Positions 13,592-21,924 of a DNA stretch of 33,950 bases are shown here, in pieces. Under the pieces are notes generated by a model. The model was not told the origin of the DNA, made no database searches, and saw only the letters and a program-made list of their open reading frames with translations. Position 1 is the first letter of the stretch. Each line of letters opens with the position of its first letter. This DNA comes from Bacteroidetes bacterium 41-46 (GTDB lineage: Bacteria > Bacteroidota > Bacteroidia > Bacteroidales > UBA932): contig MKTA01000026.1 in NCBI GenBank assembly GCA_001897515.1, forward strand, positions 1 to 33,950. The letters are read 5' to 3'. Made by a program: the position numbers and the translations under genes.

Positions 13592-14878
13592 ATGAAAAGA
13601 CGAAATAATTTGTTCGAAAAGATATGTACCAGAGAAAACCTCTTGTCAGCATACAATAAAGCCCAAAAAGGTAAATCCAAAACATATGGGGTTCAATTGT
13701 TTACGCAAGATTTGGAGTCAAATATTGATAAGTTGCACAAAGAATTAATGACAGCGACGTACATAACATCTGAATATAGTGTATTCAAGATATATGATCC
13801 AAAAGAGCGGATGATATATCGCTTGCCTTTTAGAGATCGCGTAGTTCACCATGCAATAATGAATGTTCTTGAACCAATATGGGTATCAATATTTATTTCA
13901 AATACATATTCGTGCATTAAATCTCGTGGAATACACAAGGTATTGCAACACCTCAAAAGAGATTTAAAAGATATCACAGAAACAAGATATTGCCTCAAAT
14001 TCGACATTAGGAAGTACTACCCAAGTGTTGACCATGATGTTCTTAAAATGATTATAAGGAAGAAAATTAAGGACGACAGATTATTGTCATTACTTGATAA
14101 TATTATTGATTCTGCACCAGGTATCCCGATAGGAAATTACTTGTCTCAATTCTTTGCAAATCTATACATGGCCTATTTTGACCATTGGGTAAAAGAAGAA
14201 CTGAAGGTAAAATATTATTACCGTTATGCAGACGATGTAGTCATATTAGCTTCGGATAAATCATTGCTACATGAGTTATTTATAGTGATTAATGACTACC
14301 TGTCGACAGAGCTTAACCTTAAAATTAAATCAAATTATCAGGTTTTTCCGGTAGAATCAAGAGGAATCGACTTTGTTGGGTATGTGTTTTATCACTCTCA
14401 TATTTTGATGAGAAAGTCTATTAAGCAGAACTTTTGCAGGAAAGCGGCAAAGCTCAGTAAGCAAACTTTATCAGAGAAAGAATATTCAAAACGCATTAGC
14501 CCTCATTTGGGTTGGGCCAATCATTGTAATTCGAGACACTTAATCAAAAAAATATGCAACATGAAAAAATTCTCCGACTTTGGAATTAACTCGTTACAGG
14601 ACAAAAACATCTTTGCTGTTCCGATAATCTCTATTGAAGAAGTGACAAATAGAGAGATAGAAGTTTTAGATTATGAACCAGGTGTTAGAACAAAGCACGG
14701 AGAGGATAGATATATAGTAAAAATTAAGATTGACAATTCAGAACGCAAATTTTTTACAAACGCAGCTCCTATTAAAGAGGCCTTGTCAAAAATCAGCAAA
14801 TCAGATCTGCCATTTTTAACAACAGTCAAACAACAACGATTTGGCTCTGGCAGTGGAAAGACTTTTTATTTCACATGA
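13592..14878 (+). CDS. DGR reverse transcriptase with extra C-terminal domain
   Basis: The 428-residue enzyme copies the template RNA into adenine-mutated cDNA. Visible motifs are FDIRKYYPS (motif A, Asp138), IPIGNYLSQ at 178-186 (the DGR-type form of motif 4), YADD at 212-215 (catalytic) and GIDFVGYVF at 258-266. DGR enzymes usually end soon after the thumb; here about 88 residues (341-428) form an additional domain with IVKIKIDNSERKFFTNA and a final GKTFYFT, resembling small phage proteins of roughly 90-100 residues. No separate Avd gene is visible, so this domain may replace that accessory role. Start ATG 13592 follows the template by about 100 bp. Confidence 0.93.
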   Translation: MKRRNNLFEKICTRENLLSAYNKAQKGKSKTYGVQLFTQDLESNIDKLHKELMTATYITSEYSVFKIYDPKERMIYRLPFRDRVVHHAIMNVLEPIWVSIFISNTYSCIKSRGIHKVLQHLKRDLKDITETRYCLKFDIRKYYPSVDHDVLKMIIRKKIKDDRLLSLLDNIIDSAPGIPIGNYLSQFFANLYMAYFDHWVKEELKVKYYYRYADDVVILASDKSLLHELFIVINDYLSTELNLKIKSNYQVFPVESRGIDFVGYVFYHSHILMRKSIKQNFCRKAAKLSKQTLSEKEYSKRISPHLGWANHCNSRHLIKKICNMKKFSDFGINSLQDKNIFAVPIISIEEVTNREIEVLDYEPGVRTKHGEDRYIVKIKIDNSERKFFTNAAPIKEALSKISKSDLPFLTTVKQQRFGSGSGKTFYFT

Positions 14879-14910
14879 GTAGTTTAATTAATATTTAAAA
14901 TAGATTTAAA

Positions 14911-15555
14911 ATGGATGTAAAGAATTTAACAGCAGAAGAGCGCGCAGCACTCAAGGCTGAAATTGAACAACAGGAACTTGCAGAAAAGCAAAAAAGAAAG
15001 GACGACACTGAAGCCTATAAGGCTCTTGTTGACGAATCTGTCAAAAATGTCTTTCCTATACTGGCAGGGATTTCTGAAAAACTCGCAAAAAACAAGGCAG
15101 AGATACGCGATAAATTCAACAAAGCAATTTCGATGAAGGCAGAACTGTACGGCATTAAGGACCAGCAGCGTTCACACACGTTCACGGATGTTGACGGCCA
15201 ATTTCGTGTAACTCTCGGTTATTATACGACAGACAATTATGACGACACTGTTGAGGCTGGGATACAAATTGTAAGAGAATACCTTGCCTCACTGGCAAAG
15301 GATAGTGACTCCCAACTACTCGTTGATACAATAATGAAACTCCTTTCAAAAGACCAGAAAGGAACGCTGAAAGCTTCAAGGGTACTGCAGTTGCAGCAGT
15401 TGGCTGACAAAACGGGAGATAAAAGGTTTCTGGAAGGGGTTCAGATCATCAGGGACGCTTACCGGCCTATCGAAAGCAAGACATATGTCAAAGCAGAATA
15501 TAAGGACGAGATTGGAGCTTGGAAAAATCTCCCTCTCGGTATGACAGAGGCATAA
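14911..15555 (+). CDS. DUF3164 protein (Mu-like phage early protein)
   Basis: This 214-residue protein has a long N-terminal charged helix (residues 3-60), the segment QRSHTFTDVDGQFRVTLGYY, and KDQKGTLKASRVLQLQQLA followed by YRPIESKTYVKAEYKDE, together the characteristic order of DUF3164 proteins of transposable phages. The function is not known; association with early transposition genes is usual. It lies 32 bp after the reverse transcriptase in the same direction, so the DGR has been placed within a continuous early/middle operon. Confidence 0.85.
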   Translation: MDVKNLTAEERAALKAEIEQQELAEKQKRKDDTEAYKALVDESVKNVFPILAGISEKLAKNKAEIRDKFNKAISMKAELYGIKDQQRSHTFTDVDGQFRVTLGYYTTDNYDDTVEAGIQIVREYLASLAKDSDSQLLVDTIMKLLSKDQKGTLKASRVLQLQQLADKTGDKRFLEGVQIIRDAYRPIESKTYVKAEYKDEIGAWKNLPLGMTEA

Positions 15556-15568
15556 AAAAGCCCCGAGT

Positions 15569-15618
15569 AAAGTTACTACAGGGCAAAGACTGGCAGGTCG
15601 AACAAATGTAGTAATTTT
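15569..15618. repeat. Inverted repeat between DUF3164 and the 70-residue gene
   Basis: AAAGTTACTAC (15569-15579) and GTAGTAATTTT (15608-15618) are inverted copies with one mismatch in 11, separated by 28 bp. It may attenuate or regulate expression of the following gene. Confidence 0.4.
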
Positions 15619-15625
15619 ATTCATA

Positions 15626-15838
15626 ATGGCCTACAACAGAAGATACTTATTACAACGTATAGTTGAAATTCAGGAAATCGTTCTAACTGAAAAGCAGCGT
15701 GGTCTATCTCAGGCATGGATATATCGTAACTTGATATATGATAAGTATCGAATATCTGAGGGGACATTTAATAAATATCTAGGTATAAACGCAAAAGAAC
15801 AGTTACGTAAGCTTAATGAATCAAAGGAGGGTCAATAG
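15626..15838 (+). CDS. Small HTH-like protein, candidate late regulator
   Basis: This 70-residue protein is the last gene of the rightward early block. The central GLSQAWIYRNLIYDKYRISEG and TFNKYLGINAK look like a helix-turn-helix. In Mu the activators of middle and late transcription (Mor, C) occupy a comparable place, so a late activator role is a hypothesis resting on position and size. No other DNA-binding candidate lies near the late genes. The stop codon is inside the loop of the terminator that follows. Confidence 0.6.
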   Translation: MAYNRRYLLQRIVEIQEIVLTEKQRGLSQAWIYRNLIYDKYRISEGTFNKYLGINAKEQLRKLNESKEGQ

Positions 15839-15852
15839 CCCTCCTTTTTTTT
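15824..15852 (+). terminator. Rho-independent terminator closing the early operon
   Basis: AAGGAGGG pairs with CCCTCCTT (8 bp) around a 7-base loop and runs into eight T residues. It lies at the convergence of the rightward early block and the leftward head-gene block, and overlaps the stop codon of the last leftward gene. Confidence 0.9.
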
Positions 15853-16288
15853 ATTCTGCACTATTATCTTCGAATTCGCATTCAAAAACAATCTTATATA
15901 CAAATAAGCCATCACTACGACTCTCCTTTCCTTGAGATGTTCTACTGAGTGCATTAAAATTCTGAGTTTCAAATCCCTGCAAACATGCATATACCTCTGA
16001 TATTGTATCATAGATTTCAAGGCTGCTGTTTCTGGCTGCATCAGGTGCCTTGGATGATGTTCTGGCAGGAGTGATATTCCAAGCCAATCGTATAGTGATA
16101 ACCGCTCTGCAGTCTTGTATTTTATCTGTTAAACTTTTACATCCCGGGATTTCAATTAATATAATTGCCCCTGGAAATGCAATTGAAGCTCGGTCTTGTT
16201 CTTCAAGCTGTCCGCGGTCAAGGTCAATCCATTTAAGCTTACTTACTTCTGTAAGCTTGTTCATTATTGCATTGTAAATTGTTTTCAT
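15851..16288 (-). CDS. Unknown head-tail region protein, 145 residues
   Basis: It is the last gene of the leftward head block, overlapping the gpG-like gene by 4 bp. The sequence alternates strands and helices (GAIILIEIPGCK, CRAVITIRLAWNITPA) and lacks signal or membrane segments, a pattern compatible with head-tail joining or tail-completion proteins that commonly follow gpG-like genes. No specific family is recognised. Confidence 0.65.
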   Translation of the reverse strand: MKTIYNAIMNKLTEVSKLKWIDLDRGQLEEQDRASIAFPGAIILIEIPGCKSLTDKIQDCRAVITIRLAWNITPARTSSKAPDAARNSSLEIYDTISEVYACLQGFETQNFNALSRTSQGKESRSDGLFVYKIVFECEFEDNSAE

Positions 16289-16779
16289 TTTAGTATTTTC
16301 TTTATTTCTGCAGTTATCTTGTCTTCAATTTTCTTCTTTAATACAGCCGATTTGCCCATAAACGGTCTAGCGGGCATCTGGAACACTTTCTTACCATATA
16401 CCTTTGCCATTTCTCCAAATTGGTGCACTCCTGCATATGGAGTTGCGTCTGTCACTCTTACACCCGTTTCAATTTTGACATATGAAATAGAGTTTTTTAA
16501 CTCGCCGCTTTCTCCTGACAGGATCTTTGCTAAGGTTCGTGTCTGGGAGAACTTTCCTGTTTGGCCGGAATGTCCATACCATTTTGAATCTGGATTGCGA
16601 CGTTTAACATCTGGCCATTTCTTCACTTCTTCGTCCGTGAATCCTTCATTTTCAAACGATGCTTTAAAATGATTCACAGCCTCTACTCCAAGGATATCTT
16701 TTATTTGCTCACCCTGGACAAAGGCTTGTACTTTATTCATTTTTGAAGCGAACTGTTTGTCAAATTCCTTTATGTCCAT
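16285..16779 (-). CDS. Phage virion morphogenesis protein (Mu gpG-like)
   Basis: This 164-residue protein has an N-terminal helix (FDKQFASKMNKVQAFVQGEQ), then AVNHFKASFENEGFTDEE, KWPDVKRRNPDS and a beta-rich C-terminal half with TPYAGVHQFGE and MPARPFMGKS. The YAGVHQFG and PARPF/M motifs are hallmarks of the phage_tail_S/gpG family, needed for head completion or tail joining in Mu-like phages. Gene order next to the MuF-type protein agrees with the family. Confidence 0.88.
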   Translation of the reverse strand: MDIKEFDKQFASKMNKVQAFVQGEQIKDILGVEAVNHFKASFENEGFTDEEVKKWPDVKRRNPDSKWYGHSGQTGKFSQTRTLAKILSGESGELKNSISYVKIETGVRVTDATPYAGVHQFGEMAKVYGKKVFQMPARPFMGKSAVLKKKIEDKITAEIKKILK

Positions 16780-16875
16780 ATTTGCAAAAATTATATTGGA
16801 TTAAAAAAAGTATTATATTTGTACCGAGACAGTCGTTTAAGCCAGGACATTGGATAACTATCCTCTAAGTGAAGC
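16780..16875. other. Structured gap between portal-MuF fusion and gpG-like gene
   Basis: The 96-bp gap holds a perfect short palindrome GGATA-AC-TATCC near 16850 and longer-range arms CCGAG (near 16825) and CTCGG (near 16880), so the transcript could fold here. It is the only sizeable gap in an otherwise tightly packed leftward block. TATATTTG at 16814-16821 resembles a plus-strand -7 element, but no -33 element fits the spacing. Confidence 0.4.
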
Positions 16876-19266
16876 TTACTCGGCTGTTTTCTTTTTATCC
16901 ACAATCGTGTAGAGATTATACTTTCCTTGGATGTTCTCTTCTACTATAATTATAAATTCAACTGAATTGTATGCTGTCTCAAAGTAGTGATATCTTAATA
17001 TATGAGGCTTCTTATCTGCCTTTGTGTTTGCCTGCGCCCCAACATATTTTGCAGTTTTTAAGAGCATATCAATTTGCGTAATTGCATCAAGTTTTGCTAT
17101 TGGGTCTGAAATTGGATTATTAATAGCCTCTTTAATTCCCTTTACTGTAAGGCCAATCTTAAAATTAACGTCAGGGTTAGTATACATCTTACCAACACTT
17201 TTTTTGCTTTCGGAGAGGGTTTCTTTTCGCTTTTCCTTTAAAATTTCTTTATGTAATCGTACTCCCTCTTTTTCAATTTTAACTCTAAGTTCTTCTTCTG
17301 AGTGTTTGTAAAATGGAGTTTCGTCAATGTTTACGAAAGAAGCGCTCTCTCCGGCATTGTTTTGAAAAGCTGAATTAACAAATTCTTCTCCAGGGACAGA
17401 CGTAATCTCTTTGTCCGTCTGTCTTACGGAACATTGACAGTTCCAGTCGCTAGGTGGCATATGTGTCTTCCACCATTCATGATTAATTGGCAAAATTGTT
17501 CCGGCATATTGCTCATGTGAGATTCTTGGAGTTGTTGCAGATGATCTGACATATTCAAGGTTAGGATATAGATCTGCAGTCTCTTGAAATTTTTTAAAGT
17601 TTGCTGCTGAACGTGCAGCTCTTACAGCTGTATTATATTCTGTTTGTAGCCACGATACATTATACTTTTCTGATATCTGCAGGGCCAGCTTTTTAAATTT
17701 TGAGAACGAGCGTAAGTTGCCCTCTTCATCGTGAAGCAGAGTGACAATCTCTTTTGTTTGCAAATGATTTTTAAATGCCGCAAAAACAGCCGTATTCTCC
17801 CTGAATTGTTTAATGAATTCCGAGTCTTTAACATATAAAAGTTCGCGGTTAATAGCCGTTTGTAGAGGCGTATTCGTTGCTTCAAACAGGTTCTTATTAA
17901 CGAGGGCGCTTTGTTGCTGATCTTCGTAATATAGCTCTCGTATTGCCCTTTTAATAAGCTTATTGATGTTTATTGAATAGTTGTCAGCAAGAACAGTTTT
18001 TCCCGTGATATTCCTTTTCAACCTCTGAATGAAGTGCTTTATTTCTGCCCCGGGCTTTGCCGGGGCCTCTACGAAAAAATCATTTACTTCCTTATCTTTT
18101 TTTTTTGGATCTGTGTCGTTTTTCTCTTTTGGTTCAATTGATAATGCAGGTTGCTTTCCAGCAGTCTCTTCCCCGTCTTTGGGTCTTGGGATTCCATGTC
18201 TGTCATAGATATATGATGTTGGAATTTTTATAATTGTAGAAAGCGATACCAGCTCGTCTACAGTAAGGGGTTCTGCTGCTTCAGGAAATACAAAATTTCC
18301 TTCTGCCGGGAAACCTCTCTTGATTAGAATTGGCTTAACATAAGCGTTTAGCACTCTTTGTGTATAGCGCATGTCTGCCTTATTCTTACTCTCCTCTACC
18401 TGTTTGTGGACCTCACCAAGGCTTCGAGCACCTTTGTCACCTTGTACTGTCGTTAAAGTCTGACCTAGCACAGTAATCAACATCTCTTCATTACATGCTT
18501 TTCTAAAGTCGTTATAAGATGTTCCTGAAGAGCCGTTACCGGTGTTGTTCACTGTTTCGACATCAGACTCCTTCGGAATTACAAGCCATGGCGCGCTTCC
18601 TGCCTTGGACAACGCTTCCTCAAGTAATTGCCTGCTTTGAGTATCATATGAGGAATATTTGCCAATTCTCTGTGGCATACCGAATATCTCAAGCCACTGA
18701 GCGTAATCGCCAAATCCGCCTCTCTTCCATATAGTGAACGGAGCTGTTTTAATGTATAGTCCTCTATCTCTCTGATTTCCTAATACAAGTAAAAAGTCGT
18801 CGTTTAAGTAAGGTATTCCAGAGCTGTCAGAGTCGTTAAGAAGTATAGATTGCGTCTCAAGAGATATGTGTTTGTACGGTATTGGGTTAAATCCAAAACC
18901 ATTTGAAAAGTCGAACTCTCCGGCAGCTCTCCCCCAAAATTTTTTCTGCATTATACATGTTAGCAGTTCTTCAAACGCCAGGGTATCTATAAGGTCGATA
19001 ATCTCCTGAACCTTTTCGCCCTTGAGGTTAGTGAATGCAAGCTCGCTGTTTGTAATTGCAGCTATTCTTTTTTCAACGGCATCAGATAATACACCATCAA
19101 TCAACAAATCTTCGTAAAGATCAAATAGCTGCTTTGGTCTGCCCATGTCTGCAGATCTGAGAGCGGTTCTCCATTTTGTTACGTCAGAAGTGGAGCGCTG
19201 CGGCGCTTTGATAACTATTTGCGGATAAATATTTTCTCTTCCCTGAGATTTCCTATTTGTTGCCAT
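16876..19266 (-). CDS. Portal (DUF935) - MuF fusion with toxin-like C-terminus
   Basis: This 796-residue protein combines three parts. Residues 1 to about 400 match the Mu gp29-type portal (DUF935), with RTALRSADMGRP, FWGRAAGEFDF and TVQGDKGARSLGEVHKQV. About 430-670 form a MuF (gp30-like) domain, including TTPRISHEQYAGTILP and PPSDWNCQCSV. The last 100 residues (IKEAINNPISDPIAKLDAI, YVGAQANTKADKKPHILRYH, then KYNLYTIV) resemble phage Barnase/EndoU/ColicinE5/RelE-like (PBECR) nuclease domains, which are often attached to MuF proteins. Portal and MuF are separate genes in Mu. No immunity gene is obvious nearby. Confidence 0.85.
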   Translation of the reverse strand: MATNRKSQGRENIYPQIVIKAPQRSTSDVTKWRTALRSADMGRPKQLFDLYEDLLIDGVLSDAVEKRIAAITNSELAFTNLKGEKVQEIIDLIDTLAFEELLTCIMQKKFWGRAAGEFDFSNGFGFNPIPYKHISLETQSILLNDSDSSGIPYLNDDFLLVLGNQRDRGLYIKTAPFTIWKRGGFGDYAQWLEIFGMPQRIGKYSSYDTQSRQLLEEALSKAGSAPWLVIPKESDVETVNNTGNGSSGTSYNDFRKACNEEMLITVLGQTLTTVQGDKGARSLGEVHKQVEESKNKADMRYTQRVLNAYVKPILIKRGFPAEGNFVFPEAAEPLTVDELVSLSTIIKIPTSYIYDRHGIPRPKDGEETAGKQPALSIEPKEKNDTDPKKKDKEVNDFFVEAPAKPGAEIKHFIQRLKRNITGKTVLADNYSININKLIKRAIRELYYEDQQQSALVNKNLFEATNTPLQTAINRELLYVKDSEFIKQFRENTAVFAAFKNHLQTKEIVTLLHDEEGNLRSFSKFKKLALQISEKYNVSWLQTEYNTAVRAARSAANFKKFQETADLYPNLEYVRSSATTPRISHEQYAGTILPINHEWWKTHMPPSDWNCQCSVRQTDKEITSVPGEEFVNSAFQNNAGESASFVNIDETPFYKHSEEELRVKIEKEGVRLHKEILKEKRKETLSESKKSVGKMYTNPDVNFKIGLTVKGIKEAINNPISDPIAKLDAITQIDMLLKTAKYVGAQANTKADKKPHILRYHYFETAYNSVEFIIIVEENIQGKYNLYTIVDKKKTAE

Positions 19267-19268
19267 AA

Positions 19269-19673
19269 TTAAAAATGTTGCCCTTTTTGAGGATTACTAC
19301 CAAATATTATTAAACCACTCGTGTCTGGATCTTGCACTGGTAAATCTGCAGACACATCCCCTTTTCGAAGTGATTTGAACCAACTTACTGCCATGTTATA
19401 TCTATCCTGTCGAAGTTTAAACTCTGTCCCGGCGTTACCAAGGACTAGAAAATGCCAGGCGGCGATATCTTTAATAAATGTTAGAAGTAAGCTATTTCTA
19501 TTAGCTCCTTCTGCAGAAAAGATAGCATCCTTGTCATATGCTTCTAAATACCCTTTTGCTTCCTGCAGGGCAGTGTCTATTGCGGCAGTCATAATTGTTT
19601 CGTCACCGCCTGATATTGCATCTACATTCTCTGAATAGAGATGCGTTTTCATTTCTTCATTACTTAGAAACAT
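19269..19673 (-). CDS. Mu gp36-like protein (DUF1320)
   Basis: The protein has 134 residues from ATG 19673, chosen because MFLSNEEMKTHLYSE is how this family begins; the upstream extension overlaps the neighbouring gene. The helical core (TALQEAKGYLEAYD, LLLTFIKDIAAWHFLV, RYNMAVSWFKSL) is typical of DUF1320 proteins, thought to be head-tail connector components. It lies 2 bp before the portal-MuF gene. Confidence 0.8.
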   Translation of the reverse strand: MFLSNEEMKTHLYSENVDAISGGDETIMTAAIDTALQEAKGYLEAYDKDAIFSAEGANRNSLLLTFIKDIAAWHFLVLGNAGTEFKLRQDRYNMAVSWFKSLRKGDVSADLPVQDPDTSGLIIFGSNPQKGQHF

Positions 19674-19941
19674 TATTGTCTGGATTAGAAGTGTCGTAGA
19701 AACATATTTTATCAAAGTCTTCACCGGCTTTTAAATGTCGTTTAAACAGTGATGATTTTTTCCGCTCTTTAATATCGTCACGAGTCCACACATGGTATTT
19801 ATTACCGAAGAAGAAAACGCGGTACCTTTTACCTGTTTTTGAATGAAGGCTGTTTGCTTGTTTAATTGCTGCTTGAAGCTTACTTTTTCTGCCGCAAAAG
19901 CGGATGTGAAGAATTGTGAAAAAATTACGAAGATGTGACAT
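19660..19941 (-). CDS. Unknown small basic protein in head block
   Basis: The 93-residue product has a basic, hydrophobic N-terminus (MSHLRNFFTILHIRF), then KTGKRYRVFFFGNKYHVWTR and an acidic end. The middle KRYRVFFFGNKYHVW looks like two beta strands. Its stop overlaps the gp36-like start by 14 bp. No family is recognised; position between terminase and connector suggests a structural or assembly role. Confidence 0.65.
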   Translation of the reverse strand: MSHLRNFFTILHIRFCGRKSKLQAAIKQANSLHSKTGKRYRVFFFGNKYHVWTRDDIKERKKSSLFKRHLKAGEDFDKICFYDTSNPDNNVSK

Positions 19942-19942
19942 G

Positions 19943-21472
19943 TTAATATCTTTTTGCGTTATTTGATTTATGACCTATTGCGATTGAGCCAGGGTTAATT
20001 TCTGCCAGCTTTTGGTTAATGATCCATACACCGCCCTCAATGGCATCGCATCCGTCAGCAGCGTATGATAATTTTGGAGTAAGTAAAAGAAACTGATCAT
20101 GCAGCCTGACAAAATGAGGGTTATTCATCTCCTTTTCGTTGAGAACAAGCTTGCCAAGCCTGTTAAGAGGTTCGAGATTACCTTCTATCCTGGAGAACTT
20201 GTCTGGCTTATTTCGGGTGTCCGGGATGATTCCTAAAAAGCCTTTCTCTTTTGCTTCGTTTGCAAAAAGGCCTATGAACACTTGCTGATAAAATGGGTCT
20301 TGAAGAGTATTATTTTCAACATAATTATATAATTGCGACTTGTCTCCTATATAATCTTTAAGAGCATAATACCATTTTACAAAATCTGCATTTGTCACAT
20401 GATCTAAAAAACCGGTTATGACATAATAGACCCCATCTAAAAATCCAATAAGGAAGATTGTTTTCAAAGAGCCTTTTGGATTCTTGCTGTTGGATGGTGC
20501 CGGGTCGCCATATGCTACTACGAATTTAAATTTCTTCAAATCCGGAACTTTACCCCAATACATCTCTTTAAAAACGCTCCCCTCTGTAAGAGGTGTGTTC
20601 ATGTATTCCGCTTGATAAGCAGCTGTACTTATTCCGCTTTTTATTCTGGCAATATGCTCAGCAGTGTTTTTTTCTGGCCATGTACTATTACCATTCTTGT
20701 CTTCAAGATTCACGATATCTACGTAGTCTGCTTTTGCCATTGCGCGAGCGACACAACAATCTTTAGCGAGCAAGTTGCCAAGCCATATGATTTGGAATGG
20801 TTTGTCAACCGCCCGGGTTGGATAAACAGCTTTTTCGAACCACTTCCAGCGCTTCTCAATAATATCTGTATTAAGTACGTCCTGATCTGTGTCAATGTCG
20901 GATATAATGACTTTATCCGGGCGGATGTTTTCGTTTCGAGATCCACGCGGTGATTGATCTGCTCCAATGGCAAGGAAACTTGCGCCCTGAATAGTAGTAA
21001 AGTCTCCATAAGCCCAGCTTCCAGGCATTTGCTGAACGCCATAATCATTGATTATTCGTTCGTTCTTTGTGAGTTCTATTCGATATGGCTCTAAAAGTTC
21101 TGAAGCTTTGTCGGCTGAGTTGGAAATGAAGAGAATGTTTTTTTTGACTCCGGTCAATGTTTGATACAGTGTTTCAAACATGCAAAGAGTGTCCTTTGCA
21201 AGCTCTCTGGCCCATACCCTGCTTTCGTACCACTCAGCATTTGAGAGAATCCTTTTACTGCCTTTTTTGTGAAAGTCGGCCGAAGGAGAAGAACAATATT
21301 TTGGGAAGTAATACTTTTTCCAGGCTTCAAAATCGCCTTCCAGAGCCTTTATTCTTTTTTTACGTTCGCTCTCTGTTTCATTCAGGTCAGCATTAACAGA
21401 GCTGAGAAAGTTTTTGTAGTAACTATCCCAGCTTAATTTTGCTTGCCTGTCCGATGTTTGTATTGCTGCCAT
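19943..21472 (-). CDS. Terminase large subunit (Mu gp28-like)
   Basis: This 509-residue packaging motor has an N-terminal ATPase portion (EAWKKYYFPKYCS, then KNILFISNSADKASELLEP and PDKVIISDIDTDQDV as Walker B region) and a C-terminal RNase H-like nuclease with VVAYGDPAPS and a late AADGCDAIEGG, supplying acidic metal ligands. Length agrees with Mu gp28-type terminases. The start overlaps the small subunit stop by one base (TAATG). Confidence 0.88.
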   Translation of the reverse strand: MAAIQTSDRQAKLSWDSYYKNFLSSVNADLNETESERKKRIKALEGDFEAWKKYYFPKYCSSPSADFHKKGSKRILSNAEWYESRVWARELAKDTLCMFETLYQTLTGVKKNILFISNSADKASELLEPYRIELTKNERIINDYGVQQMPGSWAYGDFTTIQGASFLAIGADQSPRGSRNENIRPDKVIISDIDTDQDVLNTDIIEKRWKWFEKAVYPTRAVDKPFQIIWLGNLLAKDCCVARAMAKADYVDIVNLEDKNGNSTWPEKNTAEHIARIKSGISTAAYQAEYMNTPLTEGSVFKEMYWGKVPDLKKFKFVVAYGDPAPSNSKNPKGSLKTIFLIGFLDGVYYVITGFLDHVTNADFVKWYYALKDYIGDKSQLYNYVENNTLQDPFYQQVFIGLFANEAKEKGFLGIIPDTRNKPDKFSRIEGNLEPLNRLGKLVLNEKEMNNPHFVRLHDQFLLLTPKLSYAADGCDAIEGGVWIINQKLAEINPGSIAIGHKSNNAKRY

Positions 21473-21924
21473 TACTTTTTAAGAGCTTCCTTTATAAAGT
21501 CATCAATTATCATTGCTAGATCCTTTGCTTTTGTAGGGTCTATTGGTCGCAGCCAACTAAGTAAGCGTTTACTAACCTCTACTATGTCAGCAATAGATGC
21601 TTCACTTTCAAGAGTTTTGATTGCGTTTGCTAGTTTACTTATTGTATCTGCTTCTTTTGACGTTGGGAAACGAGTTCCTTCAGCTTTAGACATAATAGAT
21701 GTGTTCAGCTCATCAAGCTGTAGATACATTCTTGACAGCTGTGCCTCTCGCGTAACAAGCATTGACTGCTTTAACCTCTCCCACTCACCTTCTTTAACCC
21801 ACTTGCAGATAGTGACTGTACTCTTGCCTGTTTTTTCTGCGACTTCTTTCTGTGATAGTCTTTCAGTGACAAAAAGCAGTTTTGCCCACTCCTTTAACTG
21901 ATTTCCTTTTAATTCTGCTGACAT
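21472..21924 (-). CDS. Terminase small subunit-like HTH protein (Mu gp27-like)
   Basis: The protein has 150 residues from ATG 21924, preferred to an upstream in-frame start because AAGGA lies 3-8 bases before it. The HTH is RLSQKEVAEKTGKSTVTICKWV, and a helical C-terminal half follows (STAFL-free, rich in K, E and L). Such proteins bind the packaging site and recruit the large subunit. It is the first gene of the leftward late operon, next to the divergent control region. Confidence 0.78.
   Translation of the reverse strand: MSAELKGNQLKEWAKLLFVTERLSQKEVAEKTGKSTVTICKWVKEGEWERLKQSMLVTREAQLSRMYLQLDELNTSIMSKAEGTRFPTSKEADTISKLANAIKTLESEASIADIVEVSKRLLSWLRPIDPTKAKDLAMIIDDFIKEALKK

Noticed and set aside
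16814..16821. Plus-strand promoter producing antisense RNA to the toxin-like domain
   Set aside because: TATATTTG matches a -7 box but no TTTG-like -33 element lies 19-21 bp upstream.
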